From: Lachnospiraceae bacterium
GTDB taxonomy: Bacteria > Bacillota_A > Clostridia > Lachnospirales > Lachnospiraceae
NCBI GenBank assembly: GCA_024683935.1
Contig: JAIKXV010000038.1
Span: 1-64,000 of the forward strand
Direction of reading: 5' to 3'
DNA length: 64,000 nucleotides
The notes under the pieces were generated by a model. The model was not told the origin of the DNA, did not search any database, and saw only the letters and a program-made list of their open reading frames with translations. Below, piece by piece: positions 8,954 to 17,266 of this stretch. A program made the position numbers and the translations under genes. Position 1 is the stretch's first letter. Every line of letters starts with the position of its first letter.

Positions 8954-9589
8954 TTACCTCATCTTCGATATCTCATCAAAACTTATTTCCACAGAGGTTC
9001 CTCTGCCGAAGAGCTCTACCGTTATGGTAGCGGTCTTCTTATTCATATCCATCCTGGTGATCTCACCGATGGTATCCTTCCATACGCCGGCTACGACTGC
9101 AACAGTATCGCCTACGCCGAAATCAACCACCATATTTTCAACATGAATGCCGAGAGGCTTCATCTCTTCCTCTGACAGGGGGATGGGCTCACTTCCCGGC
9201 CCCACGAATCCTGTGACTCCGCGGGTATTTCTGACCACATACCAGGTATCATTGGTCTTTACCATATGTACCAGCACATAACCCGGGAACATCTTTCTTT
9301 CCGCGGTCTTCCTCTGTCCCTTGGAATTAAGCTCGGACACCATCTGGGTAGGGATCCTGACTTCAAGGATCAGATCCTCCAGGTGTCTGTTCTTTATTGT
9401 ATTGTCAAGGTCTGTTTTTACCTTATTCTCATATCCCGAATATGTATGCACCACATACCAGTGCGCGTTGTCGTGAATCTTCTTTTCTTCTGCAGCCTCT
9501 TCGTTTTCGGCAGTGCTTTCAGCTGTGTTTTCAGCCGTATTCTCTGCTTCCAAATTCTCAACTGCATTCATAGCTTCGTTTTCAGCCAT
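8954..9589 (-). CDS. nusG: Transcription termination/antitermination factor NusG with acidic N-terminal extension
   Basis: NusG binds the RNA polymerase clamp and modulates pausing, termination and coupling to translation. The NGN domain starts near residue 42 (HWYVVHTYSGYENKV) and the KOW domain begins near residue 155 (FGVGDTVAVVAGVWKDTIGEI). The 211-residue product is longer than the usual ~175-180 because of a low-complexity acidic extension with NTAEN/STAEN repeats over residues 1-40. A later start at Met7 is possible but would leave most of the extension. It follows secE by 11 bases and precedes rplK. Confidence 0.96.
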   Translation of the reverse strand: MAENEAMNAVENLEAENTAENTAESTAENEEAAEEKKIHDNAHWYVVHTYSGYENKVKTDLDNTIKNRHLEDLILEVRIPTQMVSELNSKGQRKTAERKMFPGYVLVHMVKTNDTWYVVRNTRGVTGFVGPGSEPIPLSEEEMKPLGIHVENMVVDFGVGDTVAVVAGVWKDTIGEITRMDMNKKTATITVELFGRGTSVEISFDEISKMR

Positions 9590-9600
9590 AGAACCCTTCC

Positions 9601-9834
9601 TTATTTAATGAGGAAATCAATCCCGTAAAGAACTCCGCGGTCTATAACGGCGATTATAGCGCCTACGATCACGGAAACAATGACAACCGCCGCCGACTGC
9701 TTGATAAGAGTCTCTTTACTCGGCCAGATTATCTTGCGGAATTCCGATTTCAGTCCCTTCCAGAATACCTGGAAACCCGATTCTTTAGTGCTTCCACCGG
9801 CTGAGGAAGCTGATGTATTCTGACTATCACTCAT
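9601..9834 (-). CDS. secE: Protein translocase subunit SecE
   Basis: SecE is the small clamp subunit of the SecYEG channel. The 77-residue product has a polar Ser-rich start, the conserved cytoplasmic helix FWKGLKSEFRKIIWPSKET and one membrane span near residues 46-66. Length is typical for Gram-positive SecE. It lies between rpmG and nusG, the standard position. Confidence 0.97.
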   Translation of the reverse strand: MSDSQNTSASSAGGSTKESGFQVFWKGLKSEFRKIIWPSKETLIKQSAAVVIVSVIVGAIIAVIDRGVLYGIDFLIK

Positions 9835-9876
9835 AATGATCGATTCCGTTCCTTTCGTATACTGTTAAGAAGAAAC

Positions 9877-10026
9877 TTACTTGGTCTCTTTATGAAGAGT
9901 GTGTGTACGGCAGAATTTGCAGTACTTCTTTATCTCCATCCTTTCGGGATGGGTCTTCTTATCCTTGGTGGTGTTATAATTACGGTTTTTGCACTCTGTG
10001 CATGCAAGTGTAACTCTTGTTCTCAT
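9877..10026 (-). CDS. rpmG: 50S ribosomal protein L33
   Basis: The 49-residue product begins [17 protein letters not shown] and has the zinc-binding pairs CTEC and CKFC, so it is the zinc-binding (C+) form of L33. The frame is open 12 codons further upstream, but GGAGGAA immediately precedes two adjacent ATGs (10029 and 10026); I choose the second for spacing and family length. It heads the secE-nusG-rplKA operon behind a strong promoter. Confidence 0.95.
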   Translation of the reverse strand: MRTRVTLACTECKNRNYNTTKDKKTHPERMEIKKYCKFCRTHTLHKETK

Positions 10027-10129
10027 CATTTCCTCCGGTTCAATCCAACCTTTTTTCAGCATGCGGCAAACACATTTTGACGCATACTATAAATACACAA
10101 AAAATAGGGCTCTCGCCCCAAGCCAACAT

Positions 10130-10158
10130 AATATAGCATACCCGCCACCCCGCGTCAA
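10130..10158 (-). promoter_or_regulatory. Sigma-A type promoter of rpmG-secE-nusG-rplK-rplA
   Basis: Minus strand TTGACG (10153-10158), 17-base spacer, TATATT (10130-10135). The expected transcript begins near 10123 and carries an early GC-rich hairpin (GGGC-GAGA-GCCC, about 10107-10118) followed by TATTTTTT, which could be a weak attenuator. The rest of 10063-10292 holds the htrA terminator and no gene. Confidence 0.8.
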
Positions 10159-10222
10159 GCGTTTTTTCTCATTTTCCTTTATCTTTACAACAAAAATGAG
10201 AGTTCGTACTATATGCTGACAT

Positions 10223-10255
10223 GAAAAGCGACGGAGAGTGATCTCCGCCGCTTAT
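10223..10255 (-). terminator. Rho-independent terminator of the HtrA gene
   Basis: Twelve-base arms (10226-10237 with 10242-10253, one mismatch) around a 4-base loop, ending in UUUU on the minus strand. It lies 38 bases after the htrA stop. Almost the same hairpin occurs in the opposite orientation at 16003-16037. Confidence 0.8.
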
Positions 10256-10292
10256 GTTTTATATTAAACCGTCCGGGGACGGGACGAGTGTT

Positions 10293-11831
10293 TTACCAGA
10301 TATTATTGAAGAAGTCATCTATATCTCCGTAGTAGAAGCCACCGCCGTTTGAAGGCATTTCGCCTCCTTCGTATTTCCCGTCAGAATTTTCCGGAGAATC
10401 GGGAACGTTTCCGGTATCTGATGAGGCGTTGGATGTCATTGAAACATTTCCTCCCAGTGTCACGGAGAAGACCTTCTCTTCATATCCGTATCCGTTTTCC
10501 ACGGGCTGCTGTATCGTGACCTTGATCACATCCCCTATCCTGTAATACTGCAGCAGGGATTTCAGCTGCTCCATTGTCTGTATGCTCTGTCCGTCAAGGG
10601 CAGTGATTATGGATTTCTCCGTGAGGCCACCCTTGTCAGCGGCAAGCCCGGAGTCTATCTTTGCAATGTATACGCCTCTCGGCATGTTGTACTGCTCGGA
10701 GATCTCGCTGGTCACATCCACACCGGATATTCCGAGATATCCTTTTGTATCTTCGGAGGCCTTGGTCTTTGTGGACTGGTTCATAAGTCCGTCAATGATG
10801 CTTCTTGCGTCCGAGATGGGGATGGCATAGCCCATGCCCTCAACGGCGCTGTTTGAAAGCTTTGCTTCATTTATGCCGATAACATTTCCGTTTATGTCAA
10901 GGAGCGCTCCTCCGGAGTTTCCGGGGTTTATCGCCGCATCGGTCTGTATCATCTTGTGTGTGCCGTTTGAAAGAGTGAGCTCTCTTTCCAGAGCGCTTAT
11001 AACTCCGGTGGTGACTGACTGGCCGTAGCCCAGGGCATTTCCTATTGCAATGGCGGTCTGACCCACCTTCAGGCTTCCCGAATCACCGAGGCTTGCTACC
11101 TTAATGCTGTTTTTGGTTTCAGCGGACAGGGAGCCCTTATCTACAGCGATAACCGCCAGGTCTGCGCTTTCGTCTTCACCCTTAATATTCGCATCATATT
11201 CGCTGCCGTCTATAAACTGAACCTTGAGGGATTCTGTGCCGTCAACAACATGCTGGTTTGTAACTATCAGGAGTTCTCCTCCGTTATCGCCCACAATGAT
11301 ACCGGATCCTGCCGCCTTTGATTCTGAGCGGTACTGCTGTCCGAAGATATCCTGGGCTGTCTGAACAAAATTATTTGTTATGGAAACAACTGCAGGCATA
11401 ACATTTCCCGCCACATCGGATACGTCCAGGGCACCTGTTGCCGTAACAGACTGTGCAGTGGTCGTCACTACCGGTAGCGTTCCTTTGTCCTCGGCTGTAT
11501 TGGCACTGATCACCGATGAAGGAGCTGCCGCTGTGACTGTGCTCTCAACAGGGCCGGAAGCTTCGGGAGCTGCCGGTGTTTCCGCCGGTGCTTCTGCTGC
11601 TGCACCGCTGCCGTTTCCGCTTCCGGTAAGGAGTCCTGCCATATAGATGCCGGCTCCCGCAAAGGCTCCGAACAGAAGTCCCAGTCCCACAGCCGCAAGG
11701 GCTTTTTTCCAGAAAGGAGTTTTCCTGTTCTTTCCGCTGCCCGGAACATCCGGGATATGACTGTTCATACCGTTGTCGGAAAACTTGTAATCATTGTACC
11801 TGTTCATATTTCCGTTATTATCTTCATACAT
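10293..11831 (-). CDS. htrA: HtrA/DegP-family membrane-anchored serine protease with PDZ domain
   Basis: A surface-exposed protease for misfolded exported proteins. From the ATG at 11831 it has 512 residues: a cytoplasmic Asn-rich tail, one membrane span (about 41-67), an Ala/Pro linker, a trypsin-like domain with His194 (TNQHVV), Asp224 (SADLAV) and Ser306 (GNSGGAL), and one PDZ domain (about 365-450), then a Gly/Ser-rich tail. All three catalytic residues are intact. I prefer this start because AGAAGG lies 8 bases upstream; an alternative ATG at 11855 lacks a good ribosome site. It stands between glmS and rpmG with its own terminator. Confidence 0.95.
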   Translation of the reverse strand: MYEDNNGNMNRYNDYKFSDNGMNSHIPDVPGSGKNRKTPFWKKALAAVGLGLLFGAFAGAGIYMAGLLTGSGNGSGAAAEAPAETPAAPEASGPVESTVTAAAPSSVISANTAEDKGTLPVVTTTAQSVTATGALDVSDVAGNVMPAVVSITNNFVQTAQDIFGQQYRSESKAAGSGIIVGDNGGELLIVTNQHVVDGTESLKVQFIDGSEYDANIKGEDESADLAVIAVDKGSLSAETKNSIKVASLGDSGSLKVGQTAIAIGNALGYGQSVTTGVISALERELTLSNGTHKMIQTDAAINPGNSGGALLDINGNVIGINEAKLSNSAVEGMGYAIPISDARSIIDGLMNQSTKTKASEDTKGYLGISGVDVTSEISEQYNMPRGVYIAKIDSGLAADKGGLTEKSIITALDGQSIQTMEQLKSLLQYYRIGDVIKVTIQQPVENGYGYEEKVFSVTLGGNVSMTSNASSDTGNVPDSPENSDGKYEGGEMPSNGGGFYYGDIDDFFNNIW

Positions 11832-11872
11832 GGTCAATACCTTCTTTCTTATCATTAATCCGGGACGGATAT

Positions 11873-11908
11873 AAAAAAGACCCGTTAGTTTTTCTGCTTA
11901 CGGGTCTT
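11873..11908 (-). terminator. Rho-independent terminator of glmS
   Basis: AAGACCCGT and ACGGGTCTT arms around a 14-base loop, ending in TTTTTT on the minus strand, 84 bases past the glmS stop. Confidence 0.85.
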
Positions 11909-11991
11909 ATGATACATAGGAGATGTGTTCAATTTGTGTTCATATGGTAATAAAAATGTGAAATGGAGAAAAACCGGTAATTAAGGTTTTT

Positions 11992-13818
11992 TTATTCCAC
12001 GGTTACCACTTTGGCGAGATTTCTCGGCTTGTCCACATCAAAGCCCTTGTCGCTTGATACATAGTAGGCAAGGAGCTGCAACGCGATGGAAGCCGGGAAC
12101 ACCATCAGTTCATCGGGAAGGTTCGGGAGCACAAAGGTGTCAAATTCCCTGGTGGACTGCTGTATCAGATCAGCCTTTATGAAAAGAACTATATCGGCTC
12201 CGCGGGATCGTACCTCCCGTATATTGGACAGTTCCTTGCTCATTATCCGCTCCTGGGTAACTAAGGCCACAACCGGAGTGTTGTCCGTAATAAGTGCAAT
12301 GGGACCGTGCTTTAATTCTCCGGATGCGTAAGCTTCCGAATGGATGTATGAAACCTCCTTCAGCTTCAGGGATCCCTCCATTAGTATGGAATAGTCAAGG
12401 CCGCGGCCTATCATAAAGAGATCCTTTGCGTTAAGGACGCCTCTTGCAATGACGTGGATAGCCTTTCTCTCGTCAAGGACATTATTTATCACTTCGGGAA
12501 CCCTCTTTAAGTTCCTTATGCACTCCCTGACCTCGTCATCATCCATTACCTTCCGGATATGAGCCATCTTATATACAATGAGGTAGAAAAGGGAAAGCTG
12601 GGTGGTATAGGCCTTGGTACTGGCTACCGCGATCTCGGGTCCCGCATTGGTATAGAGGACATAGTCGCTCTCCCTGGCTATGGAGGAACCCTTGACATTT
12701 ATGATAGCAAGACTCTTTGCGCCTTTACGTCTCGCGTATTTCAGCGCTTCCAGAGTATCAATGGTTTCACCTGACTGTGATACCGCGATCACAAGGGTCT
12801 TATCGTCTATTACCGGATCCGAGTACATGAATTCGCTGGCAAGCTCGACATCTATATGCATATGAAGCCTGCTCTTTACAAGAGCCTGGAACACCAGTCC
12901 CGCATGCATTGCGGTACCGCAGGCCACTACGCAGATCCTTTCGCATTCCGTGAATATGGAATCCGGGATATTGTCTCCTTCAAAATTGGGGATACCGGCC
13001 TTGGTTCTGCCGGAGATGGTATCTCTTATGGCCTTCGGCTGCTCCATTATCTCCTTTTCCATATAGAAGGGATAGCCGTTTTTATCAGCGCTGTTTTTCT
13101 CCCAGTCCATAGTGAGATACTGGGGTTCAACCGTTCTGCCTTCCAGATCCCACATGGAAACAGCGTCTTTTGTAAGCTCCAGGATCGTATATTCCGGAAC
13201 CACGAAGTATCTGTTGGTAAAGGCGCAGAGAGCCGTATTATCGGATGCCAGCATGGCACCTTCATCTGAAAGGGTAGCCACGATAGGGCTTACATTTCTT
13301 ATGGAATAAATGACATCGGGCACATCGGAAAACATGATGACCAGGGCAAAAGTACCCTTAAGCCTTTTCACCGCATTCTTTACCGCTTCCTTCGGGTCAT
13401 GGTTTTTTGAATAATAATGATCTATTATTCCTGCCGCAACCTCGGTATCGGTTTCCGATACTAATTTCCCGTCAAGACCGAATTCGTCTATCAGATCCTT
13501 ATAGTTTTCTATGATTCCGTTATGAACAACGGTAACCGAACCCTGGGAGTGGGGATGAGCATTGGCGTCGCAAACTCCGCCGTGGGTGGCCCATCTCGTA
13601 TGTCCGATGCCGCAGGTTGAGTCGATATCCTTATCTTCACAGACCTTGCTTAAGTCGCTCACACGTCCTGCGCATTTATATATGTCGGTTTTTTTCTTCT
13701 TCTTATCAAAAACCGCCATTCCGGCGCTGTCATATCCTCTGTACTCCAGAGTGGTAAGAGCATTTATTATAATGGGTTTTACCCTGTTCTTTCCGGTATA
13801 GCCGATTATGCCGCACAT
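11992..13818 (-). CDS. glmS: Glutamine-fructose-6-phosphate aminotransferase (isomerizing)
   Basis: GlmS makes glucosamine-6-phosphate from fructose-6-phosphate and glutamine, the entry step to UDP-GlcNAc for peptidoglycan and wall polymers. The 608-residue product starts MCGIIGYTGKN, with Cys2 as the glutaminase nucleophile after Met removal, has GHTRWATHG and two SIS domains (about 285-425 and 455-600; SQSGETIDTLEAL is visible) and ends DKPRNLAKVVTVE as usual. AAGGAG lies before the ATG. Its place next to the polysaccharide locus fits supply of amino-sugar precursors. No glmS ribozyme-like leader is visible in the short 54-base gap upstream. Confidence 0.97.
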   Translation of the reverse strand: MCGIIGYTGKNRVKPIIINALTTLEYRGYDSAGMAVFDKKKKKTDIYKCAGRVSDLSKVCEDKDIDSTCGIGHTRWATHGGVCDANAHPHSQGSVTVVHNGIIENYKDLIDEFGLDGKLVSETDTEVAAGIIDHYYSKNHDPKEAVKNAVKRLKGTFALVIMFSDVPDVIYSIRNVSPIVATLSDEGAMLASDNTALCAFTNRYFVVPEYTILELTKDAVSMWDLEGRTVEPQYLTMDWEKNSADKNGYPFYMEKEIMEQPKAIRDTISGRTKAGIPNFEGDNIPDSIFTECERICVVACGTAMHAGLVFQALVKSRLHMHIDVELASEFMYSDPVIDDKTLVIAVSQSGETIDTLEALKYARRKGAKSLAIINVKGSSIARESDYVLYTNAGPEIAVASTKAYTTQLSLFYLIVYKMAHIRKVMDDDEVRECIRNLKRVPEVINNVLDERKAIHVIARGVLNAKDLFMIGRGLDYSILMEGSLKLKEVSYIHSEAYASGELKHGPIALITDNTPVVALVTQERIMSKELSNIREVRSRGADIVLFIKADLIQQSTREFDTFVLPNLPDELMVFPASIALQLLAYYVSSDKGFDVDKPRNLAKVVTVE

Positions 13819-13872
13819 ATTATCTCCTTTTTCGCTGTAATCTCACGGTAAACTGCTTTGTCGTTTAATATA

Positions 13873-14763
13873 TCATGTATTTCTTTTAGAAAACAGGGGA
13901 AGCAGATACTTTCCCGTCAAAAAACCCGCATATCTCGCTGCGCAGTGAAAATAGAACACAGGAATGAGATAAGCCTTGTTTTTTTTCATAAGATATGAAG
14001 TACACCCGCGCACCAGTTTCTTTCCTTCGCCCTCGCTCTTAAAGCTCTTAAATACTTCGGGATGCTTCTGCTGGGAAGCGCCCAATACCACATTCCGCTT
14101 AAACTGCTGCAAGGCAGTGTATTCATGCGAATGGATCACCGCAGCCTTCGAAGCGTAGTAGATCCCGTATCCCGCCTTGACCGCATGGAAGGCAAATATC
14201 ATATCTTCATTAAAATCAGTATATACAAAACCGCCCAGCTTATCAAAGACTGATCTCCGGTAGCACGCACATACATCGGAGCAGAAGATGGTCTTTATGC
14301 CGAGTCGGTCTATATCCTTCTCTGTCTTCAGCAGATCCCTGTCAGGGTAATTAAAGCTGCGGTTATAGCGCTCTATTTCTCCCGCTTTTTCGGACGGAAG
14401 CTGTCTTGCATAGGAGACCGCTACTTTCTCATTATCCATCGGCTTCAGCAGTTCTTCTATAAGCAGTCCGTCTGATGGCACCGCATCCTGGGTCATAAAG
14501 ATCAGGTATTCGGCGCCGGACAGGCCCGCCCCGAAATTTCTGGTTCCGCCGTGATTGAATTCTCCGGGCGTAATATGATGCACCTCTGTTCCGGGGATGC
14601 TTTCCTTTATCCTGTCAGGCAGTCTGAAATACTTTTCCTCAGTATTTATAATTATTATCCGACGGGGCCTGACAGTCTGTTTATCGAGCATATTAATAAG
14701 CCGGATAAATCTGTCATCCGGCTTATATGTCAGTATTACCAAATCTACACTGCGATCATTCAT
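13873..14763 (-). CDS. GT2 glycosyltransferase, rhamnosyltransferase-like
   Basis: A 296-residue GT-A fold enzyme of family GT2. Residues 8-15 (VDLVILTY) start the nucleotide-sugar site, HITPGEFNHGGTRNFGA around 80-97 is a motif common in bacterial rhamnosyltransferases, and MTQDAVP near 111 stands at the DXD position. A C-terminal segment of about 30 hydrophobic residues could attach to the membrane. The gene follows the LCP ligase by only 3 bases, so the two share the promoter at 15896-15924. With rfbBAC in the same locus, rhamnose transfer is a reasonable guess. The acceptor is unknown. Confidence 0.85.
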   Translation of the reverse strand: MNDRSVDLVILTYKPDDRFIRLINMLDKQTVRPRRIIIINTEEKYFRLPDRIKESIPGTEVHHITPGEFNHGGTRNFGAGLSGAEYLIFMTQDAVPSDGLLIEELLKPMDNEKVAVSYARQLPSEKAGEIERYNRSFNYPDRDLLKTEKDIDRLGIKTIFCSDVCACYRRSVFDKLGGFVYTDFNEDMIFAFHAVKAGYGIYYASKAAVIHSHEYTALQQFKRNVVLGASQQKHPEVFKSFKSEGEGKKLVRGCTSYLMKKNKAYLIPVFYFHCAARYAGFLTGKYLLPLFSKRNT

Positions 14764-14766
14764 ATT

Positions 14767-15861
14767 TTACAGACCGTTTTTCATCCTGTCTGATGCGATC
14801 TTGTCACTGATACTCTGTACCGTGGAGGATGGAGTATATTCGGAATCTCCAAAGAGGAACTGATGGAATTCCACCACATTCTGCCGGAAATCATCTGCCA
14901 CAACGGAACTTCCGGCCTTGCCCATATTTCCGGTAACCCGTTCAAAGGGAAAACCGCTCTGTTCACCTATGGAGTATGTGGCAACCCTGGATGCATATTC
15001 CACCATCTCAGCCTTGGTAAAGCTCGTGCTGCAGAGGGGGAAGATATCATCAATGATATCGTTAAGAGTGGAGATATCGGACGCCATGGCCTTCTCGGCA
15101 ACCTGGGTGAGCACCGTCCTCTGTCTCTCGGCTCTCTTAAAGTCATCTCCCTTGGTATATCTGATACGGCAATAGGAGGTGGCCTGTAATCCGTTCAGAG
15201 TCTGGGGACCTGCCTGCGTCACATTGACAATGTCGCTCTGCTTGATACCGATTGCTTCCGCAGTTCCAATCTGATAGTCATTCAGGAAGTGGATCTCTTC
15301 TTCACTTATATCCACCTCGACGCCGCCAAGGTCGTCTATAGTATCCACCAGAGCCTTGAAACCTACGGTTACATATTCGTCTATATCCATATCCAGATTC
15401 ATATTGAGCATCTGGATGGCCTGCTCCGGTCCTCCGTTTGAATAAGCGGAGTTTGCTTTATTATAGGTATCGTTTCCTATATTCAGATATGTATCACGGA
15501 ATATGGAGCAGAGCTTTACTTCTCCGGTAGCATTGTTGAGGGATGCTACCATTATAGTATCTGTTCTGGCACCCTTGCCGAGATTGGTATCCCTGGAGTC
15601 CACTCCGAAGAGGGCGATATTGGTATAACCGTCCATCTTCCAGTCGTCGTTTTCCGTATCGTCTATCTGCGCCTGTACTTCTTCATTTACCTTGGCCTTT
15701 ACAACGGATTCCTTATTTCCCGTATCCGCCAGATCCAGCCTGTAAACGACATACAGAGCTATTGCAAGGAAAAGCACTACCAGAATCTCAAGCGCAAATA
15801 TCACGCGGCGCATGGTACGGCGCTTACGCTTTTTCCTTGATTTCCTGCTTTCTGAAGCCAT
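14767..15861 (-). CDS. LytR-CpsA-Psr (LCP) family wall-polymer ligase
   Basis: LCP enzymes move lipid-linked glycopolymers onto peptidoglycan outside the cell. The 364-residue product has a Lys/Arg-rich cytoplasmic start, one membrane span (about 19-41) and an extracellular LCP domain (about 80-330) with the conserved ALFGVDSRD, GARTDTIMVASL, SIFRDTYL and CRIRYTKGDDFKRAERQR elements that hold the polyprenyl-phosphate-binding arginines. It is the expected last step of the polysaccharide pathway in this window. A textbook promoter lies upstream, so it is transcribed separately from the biosynthetic genes, together with the GT2 gene downstream. Confidence 0.95.
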   Translation of the reverse strand: MASESRKSRKKRKRRTMRRVIFALEILVVLFLAIALYVVYRLDLADTGNKESVVKAKVNEEVQAQIDDTENDDWKMDGYTNIALFGVDSRDTNLGKGARTDTIMVASLNNATGEVKLCSIFRDTYLNIGNDTYNKANSAYSNGGPEQAIQMLNMNLDMDIDEYVTVGFKALVDTIDDLGGVEVDISEEEIHFLNDYQIGTAEAIGIKQSDIVNVTQAGPQTLNGLQATSYCRIRYTKGDDFKRAERQRTVLTQVAEKAMASDISTLNDIIDDIFPLCSTSFTKAEMVEYASRVATYSIGEQSGFPFERVTGNMGKAGSSVVADDFRQNVVEFHQFLFGDSEYTPSSTVQSISDKIASDRMKNGL

Positions 15862-15895
15862 TTATACTTCCTCAAAAACGTATTTTAACTAATAA

Positions 15896-15924
15896 AATAT
15901 ACCTCAAAACGGATTTGTTGTCAA
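15896..15924 (-). promoter_or_regulatory. Sigma-A type promoter of the LCP-ligase unit
   Basis: Minus strand TTGACA (15919-15924), 17-base spacer, TATATT (15896-15901): consensus -35 and near-consensus -10. The leader is only about 25-30 bases. Confidence 0.82.
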
Positions 15925-16002
15925 AAGCATCCGTATTAGTAGTAACTGAGTGGCTCCTGACTTATAATGCTGTTTTTAAGTCCTTTTCGCTATGGATAAG
16001 GC

Positions 16003-16037
16003 AAAAAAAGCGGCGGAGATCACTCTCCGCCGCTTCT
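16003..16037 (-). terminator. Rho-independent terminator ending the pgcA-to-HAD polysaccharide unit
   Basis: Perfect 12-base stem (16008-16019 with 16024-16035), 4-base loop and seven U on the minus strand, 45 bases past the HAD gene stop. Confidence 0.88.
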
Positions 16038-16081
16038 CTTATCAGTTGTGACAAGTCATCCGTATTTATACTGTATACCGG

Positions 16082-17251
16082 TCACTGCGGTATCTCATAG
16101 TCATAATAGAATGACAGGTTCTTGTCCGGATTCTTTTTTACCGAATCCCCGTAGATCGTGCTCCAGTCATTCTTCATGGAAACCGGAACCCATCCAAACT
16201 CAGCGCAGAGATCCTGCATCTTCTGAGCCTTGCTCTCATTTCCGTATTCCCTCTCCGTATCATCACAGCAGAGCATAAAGGCCAGAGATTTATATTCGTT
16301 ATCGCTTGTTACATACTCTGCCATGCTGGAGTCTCCCGTGCTGTTTCCGAAGGAAAGCACCGGCTGCTCTCCTATTTCCTGGGCAATAACCCACACCTTG
16401 TTCATCTTCAGATTCTTGGTGATGAAATCTCCGCCGAGAATGAGCTCGTCCTTGTCATTAAATACATATTCCAGGCCGTCGCTGTCACCCTGCCCCGATG
16501 CAACGATGGTCTCATCCGAACCGATAACCTGACTGAAGGGCAGATCAAGCTTGTCTTCCACTATTCCTCTTAATATCAGCCTGTCCGTTCCGCTTACAAT
16601 GTAAACCTTGAAATCATTTGCCTTCAGGAAATCTATGATCTGAAGCATGGGCTTGTAAAACATATCTTCCCTTAACAGTCCGTCATAGCCCGGAGCCTCT
16701 TCCTTACGGAATTCCTTGCAGTAATCCACGAATTCATCCACGGTCATTCCGGAAAAAGCCGATGCCACTGCCTGTCCATGCATCATATCCATGCCTTCGG
16801 GATATTTATCGTCCCGAATGCCCTGCAGTATCTTATATGCGGTTTCTTTTTCAAAATCCGATGCCTTATCCTTATACGCAGGGTCCTGCAGTACCCGGTG
16901 CAGGAGGAGGCTGTGATCGAAGTAGATGGGATTGGTCTCCCCGAAGAGAGTTCCATCCAGATCAAAAACCGCTATCCTCCTTTCCGGAGGAATGAAATCG
17001 GCTCCGGATTCATTTGTAATGGCAGCCATATAATCCAACATCTGCTTTTTTGACTCAGCACCATCGGTCCATAATGACAGCGAATCCCCCGCAGAAAGCG
17101 CCGCGCTGCTGCCGGCTTTGCCTCCCGGAAGGGCTGCACTGCCGCTTTGCTGAAGGGCAATGGCGTACAGACTTCCGACAACGATAAGAAGTATGATCGC
17201 TATTATCGCCAGAGCTTTCCACTTTGTTTCCAGGCTTTTGTTTTCTTCCAT
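16082..17251 (-). CDS. Membrane-anchored HAD-superfamily phosphatase
   Basis: A 389-residue protein with one N-terminal membrane span (about 13-33) and an external HAD domain. Motif I is FDLDGT (Asp97 and Asp99), motif II is YIVSGTD, and motif III/IV is FGNSTGDSSM, so the catalytic set looks complete. The fold resembles the phosphoserine-phosphatase branch. As the last gene of the unit that includes an initiating phosphoglycosyltransferase, it may dephosphorylate a lipid carrier or a phosphorylated sugar outside the membrane, but no substrate can be read from the sequence. It follows the phosphoglycosyltransferase by 15 bases. Confidence 0.8.
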   Translation of the reverse strand: MEENKSLETKWKALAIIAIILLIVVGSLYAIALQQSGSAALPGGKAGSSAALSAGDSLSLWTDGAESKKQMLDYMAAITNESGADFIPPERRIAVFDLDGTLFGETNPIYFDHSLLLHRVLQDPAYKDKASDFEKETAYKILQGIRDDKYPEGMDMMHGQAVASAFSGMTVDEFVDYCKEFRKEEAPGYDGLLREDMFYKPMLQIIDFLKANDFKVYIVSGTDRLILRGIVEDKLDLPFSQVIGSDETIVASGQGDSDGLEYVFNDKDELILGGDFITKNLKMNKVWVIAQEIGEQPVLSFGNSTGDSSMAEYVTSDNEYKSLAFMLCCDDTEREYGNESKAQKMQDLCAEFGWVPVSMKNDWSTIYGDSVKKNPDKNLSFYYDYEIPQ

Positions 17252-17266
17252 AATTACTCCCTTTCT

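Noticed and set aside
10063..10292. Possible tRNA-Trp or other RNA gene near secE
   Set aside because: No cloverleaf or CCA-type end was found; the region holds only the rpmG promoter, an early hairpin and the htrA terminator.
13819..13872. glmS ribozyme upstream of glmS
   Set aside because: The gap is 54 bases, too short for the ribozyme, and no matching core was seen.
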